This document shows positions 16,091 to 24,968 of a DNA stretch of 64,000 bases, piece after piece. Position numbers and translations under genes: made by a program. The first letter of the stretch is position 1. The number at the start of each line of letters is the position of its first letter. The notes beneath the pieces were generated by a model. The model saw only the letters and a program-made list of their open reading frames with translations, was not told the DNA's origin and searched no databases. This DNA comes from Lysinibacillus fusiformis. GTDB taxonomy: Bacteria; Bacillota; Bacilli; Bacillales_A; Planococcaceae. The stretch is from the NCBI RefSeq assembly GCF_016925635.1, contig NZ_CP070490.1, positions 4,036,001-4,100,000 of the forward strand, read 5' to 3'.

Positions 16091-16128
16091 AAAAACAAAA
16101 AAAGATCGAAGCCAATATAGCCCCGATC
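16091..16128 (-). terminator. Terminator of ohrR
   Basis: On the minus strand GATCGGGGC pairs with GCTTCGATC, including two G-T pairs, and is followed by TTTTTTT. Confidence 0.75.
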
Positions 16129-16195
16129 CTTCTTACTTGCACATTCTTATACATACGCCGCTTATGACAAACCTAAACTTCGAAAAACAGTTCTC

Positions 16196-16633
16196 TTAAT
16201 TTTCATCTTTTATTTTCCAGTCGTTGTATACGATATCTTGAAGTACATTTTTCAGTTGTACAAATTGCTGCTCTGAGATATTGGATTGCTTCATCACTTG
16301 GCGAGACACTTCTGGAAGTTTTCTTCGTACATTTGCGCCTTCATTCGTAAAATATATTTTCATTAGTCGTTCGTCATCCTTCGAACGTTCACGACAAATG
16401 TAATTCTTTGCCTCTAATTTTTTTAATAATGGTGTTAATGTTCCTGAATCTAAAAATAAACGTTGTCCCAATTCTTTCACGGTTATCTGTTCGTTTTCCT
16501 CTAAAGCTAATAAAGTAATATAGCCTGTATAAGTAAGATCGTATGGCTTCAATAATAAGGTGTATTGTCGAGTGATTTCCTTTGATGTTGCATATAAAAG
16601 AAAGCACAGTTGATTATCTAAATGATTAGGCAT
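16196..16633 (-). CDS. ohrR: Organic hydroperoxide sensor-repressor OhrR (MarR family)
   Basis: This protein has 145 residues. The opening NQLCFLLYATSKEITRQYTL carries the lone N-terminal cysteine that OhrR uses to sense organic peroxides. The winged helix shows ITVKELGQRLFLDSGTLTPL and the wing ERSKDDERLMKIYFT. As a dimer it represses ohr until the cysteine is oxidised. It is divergent from ohr, and two mirror-image operator copies lie between them, which supports the assignment. It lacks other cysteines apart from one at about 82, so it is probably of the one-Cys type. Confidence 0.92.
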   Translation of the reverse strand: MPNHLDNQLCFLLYATSKEITRQYTLLLKPYDLTYTGYITLLALEENEQITVKELGQRLFLDSGTLTPLLKKLEAKNYICRERSKDDERLMKIYFTNEGANVRRKLPEVSRQVMKQSNISEQQFVQLKNVLQDIVYNDWKIKDEN

Positions 16634-16701
16634 AAAAATCCCCTCTTAAAGTTCTTCTACTACCATTTATATTAAAAATAAAGTTCCTACTTGTCAAACG
16701 C

Positions 16702-16755
16702 AATTAAATTGTGTACAATTCAATTTGTAAAAATTAGATTGTACACAATTTAATT
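16702..16755. promoter_or_regulatory. Paired OhrR operators between ohrR and ohr
   Basis: AATTAAATTGTGTACAATT (16702-16720) is the reverse complement of ATTGTACACAATTTAATT (16738-16755) over 18 bases. Each copy itself contains the ACAATT core of OhrR boxes. The two face each other across 17 bases in the divergent promoter region, so one repressor array could control both genes. Confidence 0.8.
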
Positions 16756-16783
16756 AACAACAAAAGATAAGGGGTTTTTAATT

Positions 16784-17188
16784 ATGAAAGAATTATACGC
16801 AACTACAATGATTAATGAAGGTGGCCGTAGTGGCACATCCTATGCAGAAGATCAATCATTATCGTTAAAAATTGCACCACCAGGCTCCAAACTAGACAAT
16901 GTGACAAACCCAGAACAATTATTTGCGGCTGGCTATAGTGCCTGCTTTAATAGTGCATTGGATTTAATTAAACGCCAAAAGAAACTAAAAAACGCATCAA
17001 CAATTAAAGTAACAGTTAAATTAATGGAACAAGCTTCTTTTGACTATGTGCTTGCTGTTGACATTGAAGGACATATTGAAGGCTTAGCACTGGAGGAAGC
17101 ACAGGAATTATTAGAGGTCACACATACGGTATGCCCCTATTCAAAAGCCACAATGGGCAATATCAATGTAACAATAAAAGCAGTTTAA
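16784..17188 (+). CDS. ohr: Organic hydroperoxide reductase Ohr
   Basis: This is a 134-residue OsmC/Ohr fold. The two catalytic cysteines are seen in GYSACFNSAL (about residue 54) and HTVCPYSKAT (about 118). The enzyme reduces organic peroxides with its reactive cysteine, and in Bacillales is resupplied by lipoyl or thiol donors. It starts 29 bases after the operator pair. A nitroreductase-family gene follows after 22 bases and is likely in the same transcript. Confidence 0.92.
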   Translation: MKELYATTMINEGGRSGTSYAEDQSLSLKIAPPGSKLDNVTNPEQLFAAGYSACFNSALDLIKRQKKLKNASTIKVTVKLMEQASFDYVLAVDIEGHIEGLALEEAQELLEVTHTVCPYSKATMGNINVTIKAV

Positions 17189-17210
17189 TTTTCGAAAAGA
17201 GGGAAAGTAC

Positions 17211-17837
17211 ATGTTATCCACTACACCACTAAAACAAATTATGCAAATGCGTAAATCTGTACGTAAATACAATGCTCAAACTAAAATTTCGCGTGACACA
17301 ATCATGCAGCTGTTGCAGGATGCTACTTCAGCACCTTCCTCAAGTAATATGCAGCCATGGCGCTTTCTTGTCATTGATGATAAAGAAATCCAAAAGAATA
17401 TTAATTTCTTTTCATTTAATCAAGAGCAAATCGAAACAGCCTCTGCCATAATTGCTGTCATTGGTGATATTGAAATGTACGTAAATGCTGAGGAAATCTA
17501 TGCAAAAAATGTGGAATTAGGCTACATGCCTGAACAAATTGCCAATAAGCTTGCACAAGATGCATTGGCAATGTATGGCTCAGCTTCGACAAAAACATTA
17601 GAAAACATCGTACACTTTGATGCTGGCTTAGTGTCTATGCAAATCATGCTATTAGCGAAGGAAATGGGCTATGATACCGTTCCAATGGGTGGGTTTGATA
17701 AAGCGAAATTCGCTGAATACATGGAATTACCAGCAAATGAAATTCCTATTTTATTATTAGCCATTGGTGAAGCAGCTGCCCCAGCGTATGGTTCTTCACG
17801 CCTACCAATAGATCGAATTGTAAGGTTTAATAAATAA
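17211..17837 (+). CDS. Nitroreductase-family flavoprotein
   Basis: This protein has 208 residues. The N-terminal MRKSVRKYN and SAPSSSNMQPWRFLVID blocks bind FMN, and the C-terminal GYDTVPMGGFDKAKFAEYM and LLLAIGEAA fit the family. It should be an FMN-dependent NAD(P)H oxidoreductase acting on nitro or quinone-like compounds. It has a good site (GAGGGAAAG) and lies 22 bases after ohr, so it is probably induced by organic peroxide through OhrR. A terminator follows. Confidence 0.88.
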   Translation: MLSTTPLKQIMQMRKSVRKYNAQTKISRDTIMQLLQDATSAPSSSNMQPWRFLVIDDKEIQKNINFFSFNQEQIETASAIIAVIGDIEMYVNAEEIYAKNVELGYMPEQIANKLAQDALAMYGSASTKTLENIVHFDAGLVSMQIMLLAKEMGYDTVPMGGFDKAKFAEYMELPANEIPILLLAIGEAAAPAYGSSRLPIDRIVRFNK

Positions 17838-17843
17838 TATAAG

Positions 17844-17880
17844 GCAATGTCCCTGATTCTTTTGCGGACATTGCTTTTTT
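17844..17880 (+). terminator. Terminator after nitroreductase gene
   Basis: GCAATGTCC pairs perfectly with GGACATTGC, followed by a run of six or more T bases. Confidence 0.88.
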
Positions 17881-17904
17881 AAAGATTTTTTAGGAGTGAA
17901 TAGG

Positions 17905-18264
17905 ATGTCATCATTAACTTTTATTTTAAGCTTAGTCGTAGCAGCTGAGCATTTGTATATTATGTATTTAGAAACGTTTGCAACTACTTCTAAAAGAACA
18001 GCGAAAACATTTAATCTGTCTGAGGAAACATTGAAGAATGTAAATGTCCAAGTTCTTTTCAAAAATCAAGGCATTTATAATGGTCTGATTGCGATCGCCT
18101 TATTGTATGGTTTATTTTTCTCTAATCAGCAAACTGAAGTTGTCACCATGTTTTTAATCTTTGTGATCATTGTCGCTTTGTACGGAAGCGTAACAAGCTC
18201 TAAGTCGATTCTATTAAAACAAGGTGGACCTGCTATTTTAGCACTAATTAGTTTGTTTTTCTAA
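17905..18264 (+). CDS. DUF1304 membrane protein
   Basis: This protein has 119 residues. ATG 17905 lies 8 bases after TAGGAG; an in-frame GTG at 17896 overlaps that site. It has four membrane helices. The pattern VVAAEHLYIMYLETFATTS and FKNQGIYNGLIAIALLYGLF matches DUF1304, a family of small four-helix proteins of unknown role. It sits just after the ohr operon terminator, so read-through could add it to the peroxide response. Confidence 0.85.
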   Translation: MSSLTFILSLVVAAEHLYIMYLETFATTSKRTAKTFNLSEETLKNVNVQVLFKNQGIYNGLIAIALLYGLFFSNQQTEVVTMFLIFVIIVALYGSVTSSKSILLKQGGPAILALISLFF

Positions 18265-18358
18265 AGATATATTGAAAACCTGTATTAATAAAAAATTCTC
18301 ATAAAATGAAAGTACTTAGAGATAGAAATGAAACTAAGCCACATATCCTGAAAAGAAA
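18265..18358. other. Degraded intergenic DNA before methyltransferase remnant
   Basis: AT-rich sequence with no recognisable frame; probably the lost 5' part of the remnant that follows. Confidence 0.35.
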
Positions 18359-18594
18359 AAAATTCCTAAATCAGCACTTGATTTTCCTAGTGACAGTAAA
18401 ACTTGACACCCGACACAAAAACCGTTATCACTGCTTGAGTATCTTTTACTAACTTACACTAATCCAGGTGACACATTGTTAGATAGCTACATGGGAGCAT
18501 TAGTACACCTTTAGCGTATGACAATACAAAACATTCCTAGGTTGGTTTTAAATTGAATTCGGAATACTGTGAAGGTGCAAATAATCGAAAATAG
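18359..18594 (+). pseudogene. Phage-type DNA methyltransferase remnant
   Basis: The frame reads KIPKSALDFPSDSKT, a stop where a short hydrophobic residue is expected, then HPTQKPLSLLEYLLLTYTNP and GDTLLDSYMGA. This is the C-terminal target/SAM region of N4/N6 DNA methyltransferases (HPTQKP...DxxMGSGTT). After a frameshift the sequence goes on STPLAYDNTKHS, stop, then VGFKLNSEYCEGANNRK, matching the last SAM-binding strands. At least two stops and one frameshift make it dead. It points to a former prophage or restriction-type gene. Confidence 0.75.
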
Positions 18595-18749
18595 ACAAAG
18601 ATTTGGTTTGATACCCATTGGAATTTTGTCCTTAAAAAGTGAAAAGAATAATTAAGTTTTAGAGTAAACAGGAATCATCAAAAATGGTGAATCTTTGGAA
18701 GTGAGTTGAACGACTAGCGTTATTTCATTTTATAGTGGTAGATTTATGT

Positions 18750-18965
18750 ATGGCTAAAAAAATAACTGCGGTAATAGAAGTTGATGAAAATGTTATGAAA
18801 GATAAAAACTAAAACATTGACGAGGAGTTCATATGGCTAGTTGATAGCGGTATATCTTTAAAAAAACTTGCGAATGATCTTTCTGTTTCTGATATAAATG
18901 ATTATCTGCAGCAAGAAAATATATTAACGAAAGAACAAAAAACATATAGAAATCAAGGCAAATGA
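18750..18965 (+). pseudogene. Small ORF interrupted by one stop codon
   Basis: One frame reads MAKKITAVIEVDENVMKDKN, then TAA, then NIDEEFIWLVDSGISLKKLA and onward to TGA at 18963-18965, 72 codons in all. A single nonsense codon splits it. The family is not recognised; the setting between other remnants suggests phage or island origin. Confidence 0.55.
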
Positions 18966-19032
18966 TTTTATGAACGTTAGTGTTAAAACTTCTTGTTAAT
19001 GCAGACAAGATTCGTAAAATCTATCCAAAGTT

Positions 19033-19065
19033 AAGGATTCATCAAAACTGGTGAGTCCTTTTTCT
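19033..19065 (+). terminator. Terminator in the remnant cluster
   Basis: AAGGATTCATC pairs with GGTGAGTCCTT (with G-T pairs), followed by TTTC. A degenerate copy of the same hairpin occurs at about 18669-18697. Confidence 0.65.
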
Positions 19066-19090
19066 TGTCAAAAAGGAGCTAGCGTATAAC

Positions 19091-19718
19091 ATGGCAATTT
19101 TAAACCTTTTGAAGAGGTTGAGCGAATGGTTCTTAATATTAGTCCTGATAAGAATGTAACACGTGTACAAGTAGCCATCATGATTGCACGTATTTTAGGC
19201 TTTACAGAAGGACAAACAGTAAATAAAGCACCATTCAAAGATGGGGAAAAAGATTATAGTGCTGCTTGAGCGATTGCCTCAGTCAAAGAACAGGGCATTT
19301 ATGAATGGTGATCAACATGATAAATTCCATGCAAATGCCAACATCACACATGCTGAAATGGTCGCAGTTTCAGCCAACTTTAAACAACTTTCTATAGAAA
19401 AAGGTTTTGGATTACATTCAAGGATACAAAAGGCCACTAGACACAGTGGATCATTGAAGCAAATCGCGCTGTAGCACCCTCAACGGTCTGGAAGATGGAA
19501 ACTTTGCAACAAATGCAGCTTTAACACGTGCACACCCTGTCGTGATGATGAACCGTATGTTTGAACGCGGTCCATTACATGGAGTGACAAAACCAAGATT
19601 CCCAGATGTCAAAGTCACACATTGGGCAATTAAGGAAATCGAAGAAGTAGCTAATTTTCACATGTATCTTGTTGATAGGGATGGTAAAGAATCAACTTTC
19701 GAAGTAATGAAAGTTTAA
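19091..19718 (+). pseudogene. S-layer homology (SLH) protein, dead
   Basis: Three broken SLH-like segments can be read. The first is FEEVERMVLNISPDKNVTRV, then QVAIMIARILGFTEG. The second, IASVKEQGIYEW, follows a TGA placed where SLH repeats carry Trp. After a frameshift come FHANANITHAEMVAVSANFK, then GLEDGNFATNAALTRAHPVV and FPDVKVTHWAIKEIEEVANF. Several stops and frameshifts are present. SLH domains anchor proteins to cell-wall polymers and are abundant in Lysinibacillus, so this is a decayed surface protein. Confidence 0.85.
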
Positions 19719-19912
19719 TCAGGCAAGGAAGAATTTTCTTAGCCTGCTTATTAATTTTGAAGGGAAATAGTTTCAACTATAAATATTAAAATAATCCATT
19801 GTTCAGATTTTGTTCATGTTTTCTATGTTAATATTCCAACGGGAGTTGATTGAATCATAAACAATAAGATGTTAACATACATAAGAATTTACTCGTCTAC
19901 GGAGGCGTGATA

Positions 19913-22900
19913 ATGAAAAAGAATATGCTAATTATTATGAGTGTTATCATGCTGTTTGTTTTGGTTTTTTTCTTTAGCAATTGGCATTATTACTCTAATA
20001 ATAATCTTCAAATGGTTCACCAAGGTGTTGTGAAAATTGAGGAGGAGCAACTACAAAAACCAATAAAGCTAGAAGGAGATTGGGCTTTTTATCCAAACGT
20101 CTTAATTCCTTCGTGGGAAAAGCTTGATAACTATAAAAATAAACAACTTACACTAGATATCCCCTTTAATTGGGACAAATATGTAGAGCCAAATGAAGAA
20201 GGGCTTGCTGTTGGCACCTATCACGTCAAAATAAAGGTACCAACGGAGGGAGTTTACGGCTTATATATTCGGTCTATCCGACAGGCTAGTCGTGTTTTTA
20301 TTAACGGTATAGAAGTAGGGGCTAAAGGAAAAGCAAGTACGGTGTTAAGTGAATATGAAGCTGAAAATGATGATAAATATACTGTCTATGCTAAAAGTGA
20401 TAACAATGAATTAAATATTGTCATACATGTGGTGAACTACAATGTTGCTCAGTCTGGTATTGTTTATCCTATTGAATTTGGAACGGAGGAGGTTATTCAA
20501 CAGTATTATAATTGGAAAGTGTTTTTAGATGCATTAGTAAGCATTGGGCATATAGTTATTGGAATCGTTTATATCTTTACCTATGTACAGAATCGCAAAC
20601 GCATTGAAGAATTGTTCTTTGGGCTTTTTACTATTTCATTAGGATTTTATATGTCGTTCATTAATCAAAAAATCTTTTTCCTATTATTTTCCGATTTTGA
20701 AACTGTCAATCAATTGCGTTTACAGTTAGGTTCGATTCCGATAGCGCTCCTATCTTTAACACTATTTATTTATTCGATGTATCCACAATTACAAAAGAGA
20801 AAGGTCGTTTATATGATTGTCGCCTTACTCGGTATTGTGTTTGTTTTTTACGGTATTTACAATCCAATTACTAAAAATGAAAGAGCATCTTCTGATTTGG
20901 AAATGTTCCTAAGAAAAATAATATATATCAGTATTACAGCTCCTATTGTTTTCTATAATGTAGGGATACTGATCCAAGTGATGTTAAATCGACTTGAAGG
21001 TGTTCGTTATATGTTAATCGTTATTTCCGCTATTTGTTGTTATACGATTTTACTTGTTTTTAATTTTTTAATTGGTGTACCGATTGATTATACAGAATTT
21101 GTGCTGTTTTTACTGATCTTATTCGGCTTTGCTTCATTATTAAATTACAGGGCTAATCAAGCTTTTGAGAAAATCCAAACTTTATCAGAAGAATTGCTGG
21201 CACACAATCAAATGAAGGATGAATTTCTACTAAAAACATCACATGAACTACGTACCCCCCTTAATGGTATTTTAAATTTATCAAAAACCTTGATGGAAGG
21301 TGCGCAAGGACCTTTGAAACGGACGCAACAGGAGCAAGTTATTTTGATTCATAATGTGACACAGCGTTTAGGACATTTTGTAGAGGATTTATTGTTTTCA
21401 TCTAACCAAATGATTGGTGAAGTAAGGGTTTCCCTTCGTCATGTACCTATCGATGTTATCAATGAGGTAGTAGAAGAAATTCGTAGTGTGATGCCTAAAA
21501 ATAGTCAAGTAAGTTTACATGATGAGGTTGATTTATCGTTGCCAGCTATATTGACAGACGAATTACGTTTTAAGCAAGTGCTCTATAATCTACTGCACAA
21601 TGCCATGAAATACACAGAAAATGGCGAAATTGTAGTTACGGCTTATGTCCGTGCAGAGCATATGGTGATCCAAGTGAGTGATACAGGCGCTGGCATTCCT
21701 GCACAAGATTTAGATCGAATCTTTAATGCCTTTTATCAAGTAAATAATCAACATAAAAAAGAAGGGCTTGGCTTGGGATTAAGTATTACTAAAAATATTG
21801 TAGAAAAATTAAATGGTGACATTCATGTGACAAGTACACTAGGACAAGGGACAACATTTACTTTTACGATGCCACTTGCAACAGGTGAAAACGTAAGTCT
21901 GGACCAACCTCCAATTGTCACACATACAACTACTGAGGTTCTCCAGCTTAACTTACCACTTATTCGTAAAGGAAATGATAAAAAAATACTTGTGGTGGAT
22001 GATAATCATACCAATATTAAAGCTTTAGCTGACGCTTTAGCTGTAAAAGGATATACAGTGATAGCTGTTGATAATGGCTTTGATGCTGTAGATTATATTA
22101 AAAATAATAAAGTAGATTGTATGTTAATAGATTTAATGATGAATGGGATGTCAGGTTATGAGTTATGTAAACGAGTACGCAAACATTATGATATGTTGGA
22201 ACTTCCAATCATTATTTTAACAGCAATCATGAAGCATTCTGATTTAGTGCTATCTTTAAAGGTAGGTGCAAATGATTACTTACAAAAACCTGTTTCAACG
22301 GATGAATTATTTATTCGCATTGAATCTTTGTTAGCTGTTCGTCAATCTTCAATAGATGCCATAGAAGTGGAAATGAATTATTTGTATTCACAGGTAACGC
22401 CGCATTTTGTGTATAACACACTTAACACAATTATTGGTTTGAGCTATACGGATATGGACAATACCCGGGAAGCACTTTATTGTTTGGCAACATATTTCCG
22501 AGCCAAGCTCAATGTTTATTACCGCAATAGTTTTGTCTCTGTTGATGAAGAGATGGAGCTGGTAAAAGCATACCTATATATTGAAAAGATGCGTTTTGGT
22601 GATCGTTTAACGATTAAATATGATATTGATGAATCCATTAATTTAATGATTCCTGCATTATCTATTCAGCCCTTAGTTGAAAATGCTGTTTTCCATGGTA
22701 TTTCTAAAAAACAAGAGGGCGGTACTGTGGAAATAAGTGTTCAGCGTGAGGGGCAGTTTGTCTGCATTAAAATTTATGATAATGGTGTTGGTATCCCTGA
22801 GGAAAAACTTCAACTGCTGATAAATGAAGAAAGTACACGTATTGGCTTTATGAATCCTTTAAAGAAATTCAAGTTAATGAAAAATGCCAGTTTACGTTTA

Positions 22901-22963
22901 TACAGCGAGGAAGGAAAGGGGACTACTATTGTCGTTTTATTACCAGAGGGTGGTGGAGTATGA
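19913..22963 (+). CDS. Hybrid sensor kinase with two kinase modules
   Basis: This protein has 1016 residues. ATG 19913 lies 7 bases after GGAGG. In order it has a membrane helix (5-25), an outside jelly-roll-like domain (about 26-195), and a seven-helix 7TMR-DISM-type membrane region (about 200-410). Next comes a HisKA domain with TSHELRTPLNG (His444) and an HATPase domain (NLLHNAMKYTENG, VSDTGAGIP, GLGLGLSITKNI). A receiver follows, with VVDDNHTNIK and phospho-Asp740 in MLIDLMMNGMSG. Last is a second LytS-type kinase (QVTPHFVYNTLN, His831; PLVENAVFHGI). It should sense an outside ligand and phosphorylate the overlapping regulator gene product. Confidence 0.92.
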   Translation: MKKNMLIIMSVIMLFVLVFFFSNWHYYSNNNLQMVHQGVVKIEEEQLQKPIKLEGDWAFYPNVLIPSWEKLDNYKNKQLTLDIPFNWDKYVEPNEEGLAVGTYHVKIKVPTEGVYGLYIRSIRQASRVFINGIEVGAKGKASTVLSEYEAENDDKYTVYAKSDNNELNIVIHVVNYNVAQSGIVYPIEFGTEEVIQQYYNWKVFLDALVSIGHIVIGIVYIFTYVQNRKRIEELFFGLFTISLGFYMSFINQKIFFLLFSDFETVNQLRLQLGSIPIALLSLTLFIYSMYPQLQKRKVVYMIVALLGIVFVFYGIYNPITKNERASSDLEMFLRKIIYISITAPIVFYNVGILIQVMLNRLEGVRYMLIVISAICCYTILLVFNFLIGVPIDYTEFVLFLLILFGFASLLNYRANQAFEKIQTLSEELLAHNQMKDEFLLKTSHELRTPLNGILNLSKTLMEGAQGPLKRTQQEQVILIHNVTQRLGHFVEDLLFSSNQMIGEVRVSLRHVPIDVINEVVEEIRSVMPKNSQVSLHDEVDLSLPAILTDELRFKQVLYNLLHNAMKYTENGEIVVTAYVRAEHMVIQVSDTGAGIPAQDLDRIFNAFYQVNNQHKKEGLGLGLSITKNIVEKLNGDIHVTSTLGQGTTFTFTMPLATGENVSLDQPPIVTHTTTEVLQLNLPLIRKGNDKKILVVDDNHTNIKALADALAVKGYTVIAVDNGFDAVDYIKNNKVDCMLIDLMMNGMSGYELCKRVRKHYDMLELPIIILTAIMKHSDLVLSLKVGANDYLQKPVSTDELFIRIESLLAVRQSSIDAIEVEMNYLYSQVTPHFVYNTLNTIIGLSYTDMDNTREALYCLATYFRAKLNVYYRNSFVSVDEEMELVKAYLYIEKMRFGDRLTIKYDIDESINLMIPALSIQPLVENAVFHGISKKQEGGTVEISVQREGQFVCIKIYDNGVGIPEEKLQLLINEESTRIGFMNPLKKFKLMKNASLRLYSEEGKGTTIVVLLPEGGGV

Positions 22964-24066
22964 AAATAATTATTGTTGATGATGAAATAATGGCAATCGA
23001 TGTTCTAAGCATCATGTTAAAACGGCTTACTCAATTTCAGATTGACATCAAAGGGGCATTTACAAATGCAGTAGACGCCTTTCTTTTCCTTGAAAAGGAG
23101 GCGGTTGACCTTGTCTTTTTAGATATTGAAATGATCGACATGCATGGTATGCAAGTGGCTAAACAATTGTTACAAAAACACCCATTCTTACAAATAATCT
23201 TTGTGACGGCCCATGCACAATTTGCCGTGGATGCATTTGAAATAGAGGCTATGGATTATTTATTAAAACCTGTACATGAAAAGCGTTTAATTAAAGCATT
23301 GAATAAGTCTCAGAAAAAGTGGAAACAAGAAGTAACACTTAGAAAGAATTTAAAAGATAGCATGTTATATGCACATACTCTTGGTAGTTTTTACTTACTA
23401 GATGTTAAACATGAGGTGGTAAAGTGGCGAACTAAAAAAGTGCGAGAATTGTTCCTTTATTTATGGAGTCATCAAAAAAAACCTGTATTAAGTGCTTTAC
23501 TTATAGAAGAGCTTTGGCCAGAATTAGATTTAAAGAAAGCCACAAAGAATTTACATACTTCTATATATCAATTAAGAAAGCTTTTTAAGGAAAATGGCAT
23601 TGAAAAAGCTATACAAATGACGAATAATCATTACCAATTAACTTTAAAAATCGAAAGTGATTATGATGAATTAATTCAACTACTGCAAGAAGTTAGTCAT
23701 GATGGAGCGTCTATTCAAAAAATTATTAATTTTTATGAAGATGATTTTTTAGCACAAGATGAATATATGTGGTCCATTCAATTAAAAATAAATTTAAAAG
23801 AAAAAGTAATTCAAGCACTTGAAAGATACATTACAAATCCAAATTCAAAAGATTTTCTAATAACCTATAATTGTTTACAGAAATTATTAGAGTTAGATGA
23901 ATTTAATGAACATTATATGTTTTTACTATTAGAATTTTTAATTAAACATAATAAAAGAAAAAAAAGTTTAGATTGTTATAAGTTTATTAAAGAAAAATTT
24001 TCAGAAATAGGTATACAAATACCACAGAAAATCCAAGGATTATGGAATGATTATTTGAATAAATAG
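22960..24066 (+). CDS. Response regulator with SARP/BTAD-like output
   Basis: This protein has 368 residues. The receiver domain (1-120) has IIVDDE and phospho-Asp55 in LVFLDIEMIDMHG, with Lys at YLLKP. After it comes a winged-helix region (RTKKVRELFLYLW...LHTSIYQLRKLF, about 148-210), then an all-helical BTAD-like tail to the end. This is the layout of SARP-type transcription activators fused to a receiver. The ATG overlaps the kinase stop (ATGA), so the pair is coupled and certainly works together. The regulated genes are unknown; none are adjacent. Confidence 0.9.
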   Translation: MKIIIVDDEIMAIDVLSIMLKRLTQFQIDIKGAFTNAVDAFLFLEKEAVDLVFLDIEMIDMHGMQVAKQLLQKHPFLQIIFVTAHAQFAVDAFEIEAMDYLLKPVHEKRLIKALNKSQKKWKQEVTLRKNLKDSMLYAHTLGSFYLLDVKHEVVKWRTKKVRELFLYLWSHQKKPVLSALLIEELWPELDLKKATKNLHTSIYQLRKLFKENGIEKAIQMTNNHYQLTLKIESDYDELIQLLQEVSHDGASIQKIINFYEDDFLAQDEYMWSIQLKINLKEKVIQALERYITNPNSKDFLITYNCLQKLLELDEFNEHYMFLLLEFLIKHNKRKKSLDCYKFIKEKFSEIGIQIPQKIQGLWNDYLNK

Positions 24067-24582
24067 TTTTTAATTTCAAGGTGTAGGTATTGGTCAGGGG
24101 GAAGGACCAGCTCACGGAACTCATAAAAGGGATGGAAGTCTTTTATTGGCTTAAAAGGCATAGTAAGTACCATTTTTTCGCTCTTTCCTAATGCACAGTA
24201 TCAAACTTGTTTAGGACACGTGGCTCGCATTATCTAATACAATATCCACGTAGAAGATTGTCAAGAAATCTGTCTTTAAATCCTTGCATGACAAAACCTT
24301 CTCCTAAGTTTTATAGCTTTCCAAAAGCAATTTCGATCCTATAGTAAAAACTATTATTGGAATGTATATTAAAGGTGATGGCCCGTTTTTACGTGTTAAA
24401 ACAGAATTAGGAAAGATCGTAGAGAATGCTAGGGATAAAGTGTTTAGTTAAGGATAAATGACATAAAAGAAACGGAAAAAGCTAGTTAATAATCCGTGAA
24501 ATAAAATTTTCCACAATAAATGTGATTTTTGTATTACTTATCAAATTAAACGATATATTTTTAGCATAAAAAAGAATTTACA
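24067..24582 (+). other. Decayed intergenic DNA
   Basis: Contains the IS256-type scrap described separately and a short frame, YIKGDGPFLRVKTELGKIVE followed by NARDKVFS-stop (about 24365-24450), without a start or ribosome binding site. Otherwise nothing is recognisable. Confidence 0.4.
24166..24279 (+). mobile_element. IS256-type transposase remnant
   Basis: LFPNAQYQTCLGHVARII, stop, then YNIHVEDCQEICL match the conserved FPxAxxQRCxxHxxRN...VxDRxEI region of IS256/Mutator transposases. Only about 35 codons remain, with internal stops and no ends visible. Confidence 0.6.
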
Positions 24583-24759
24583 ATGCAAATTGAACAACTT
24601 TATTTAACACTGTCCATATTTACGGATGGTGTTATGCTCTTTATTAGTAACGAATTTAAACAAATTTATTATCATAGAGAACAATTTGTAGAAGTTGAAA
24701 ATTTTAATAATAAAGTGTTGATATTTATTTTGAAACAACTAATTTTTGAAGCAGATTAA
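24583..24759 (+). CDS. Possible 58-residue protein
   Basis: A frame of 58 codons, MQIEQLYLTLSIFTDGVMLF to ILKQLIFEAD, is open without a visible ribosome binding site. It has no signal or known motif. It may be a remnant or a chance frame in AT-rich DNA. Confidence 0.25.
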   Translation: MQIEQLYLTLSIFTDGVMLFISNEFKQIYYHREQFVEVENFNNKVLIFILKQLIFEAD

Positions 24760-24791
24760 GGGATTGGATTCTTATAAATCAAAAATAGATA

Positions 24792-24800
24792 TGGTATAAT
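24792..24800 (+). promoter_or_regulatory. Extended -10 promoter of CD3324 leader
   Basis: TGGTATAAT (24792-24800) is an extended -10 element. A weak -35 (TTATAA at 24773-24778) lies 16 bases before TATAAT. It would start the leader transcript. Confidence 0.55.
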
Positions 24801-24859
24801 ATGTATTAAATGTAAAGCGAAATTATATTAAAATCTAAACTGCAAGGAGGATTGAGTGT

Positions 24860-24886
24860 ATGAGAAGGAATACTATTTTTGCATAG
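24860..24886 (+). CDS. Leader peptide MRRNTIFA
   Basis: An eight-codon frame with a very strong site (AAGGAGG, 9 bases before ATG) ends in TAG. The stop codon lies inside the left arm of the following hairpin. Two Arg codons follow the start. It has the form of a translation-controlled leader peptide that regulates the downstream gene. Confidence 0.55.
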   Translation: MRRNTIFA

Positions 24887-24931
24887 CAAAGGCTATTGCA
24901 TAATAAAATAATTGAAAAAGTAGCCTTTGCT
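24885..24931 (+). promoter_or_regulatory. Leader hairpin before CD3324-family gene
   Basis: AGCAAAGGCTA (24885-24895) pairs perfectly with TAGCCTTTGCT (24921-24931). No T-run follows, so it is not a plain terminator. A ribosome on the leader peptide would melt the left arm. This suggests an attenuator-like switch, though the main gene's own site (TAGGAG at about 24956) is not inside the stem. Confidence 0.55.
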
Positions 24932-24968
24932 CTTCCTAAAAGAAATACTAAAAATTAGGAGTGCAAAA

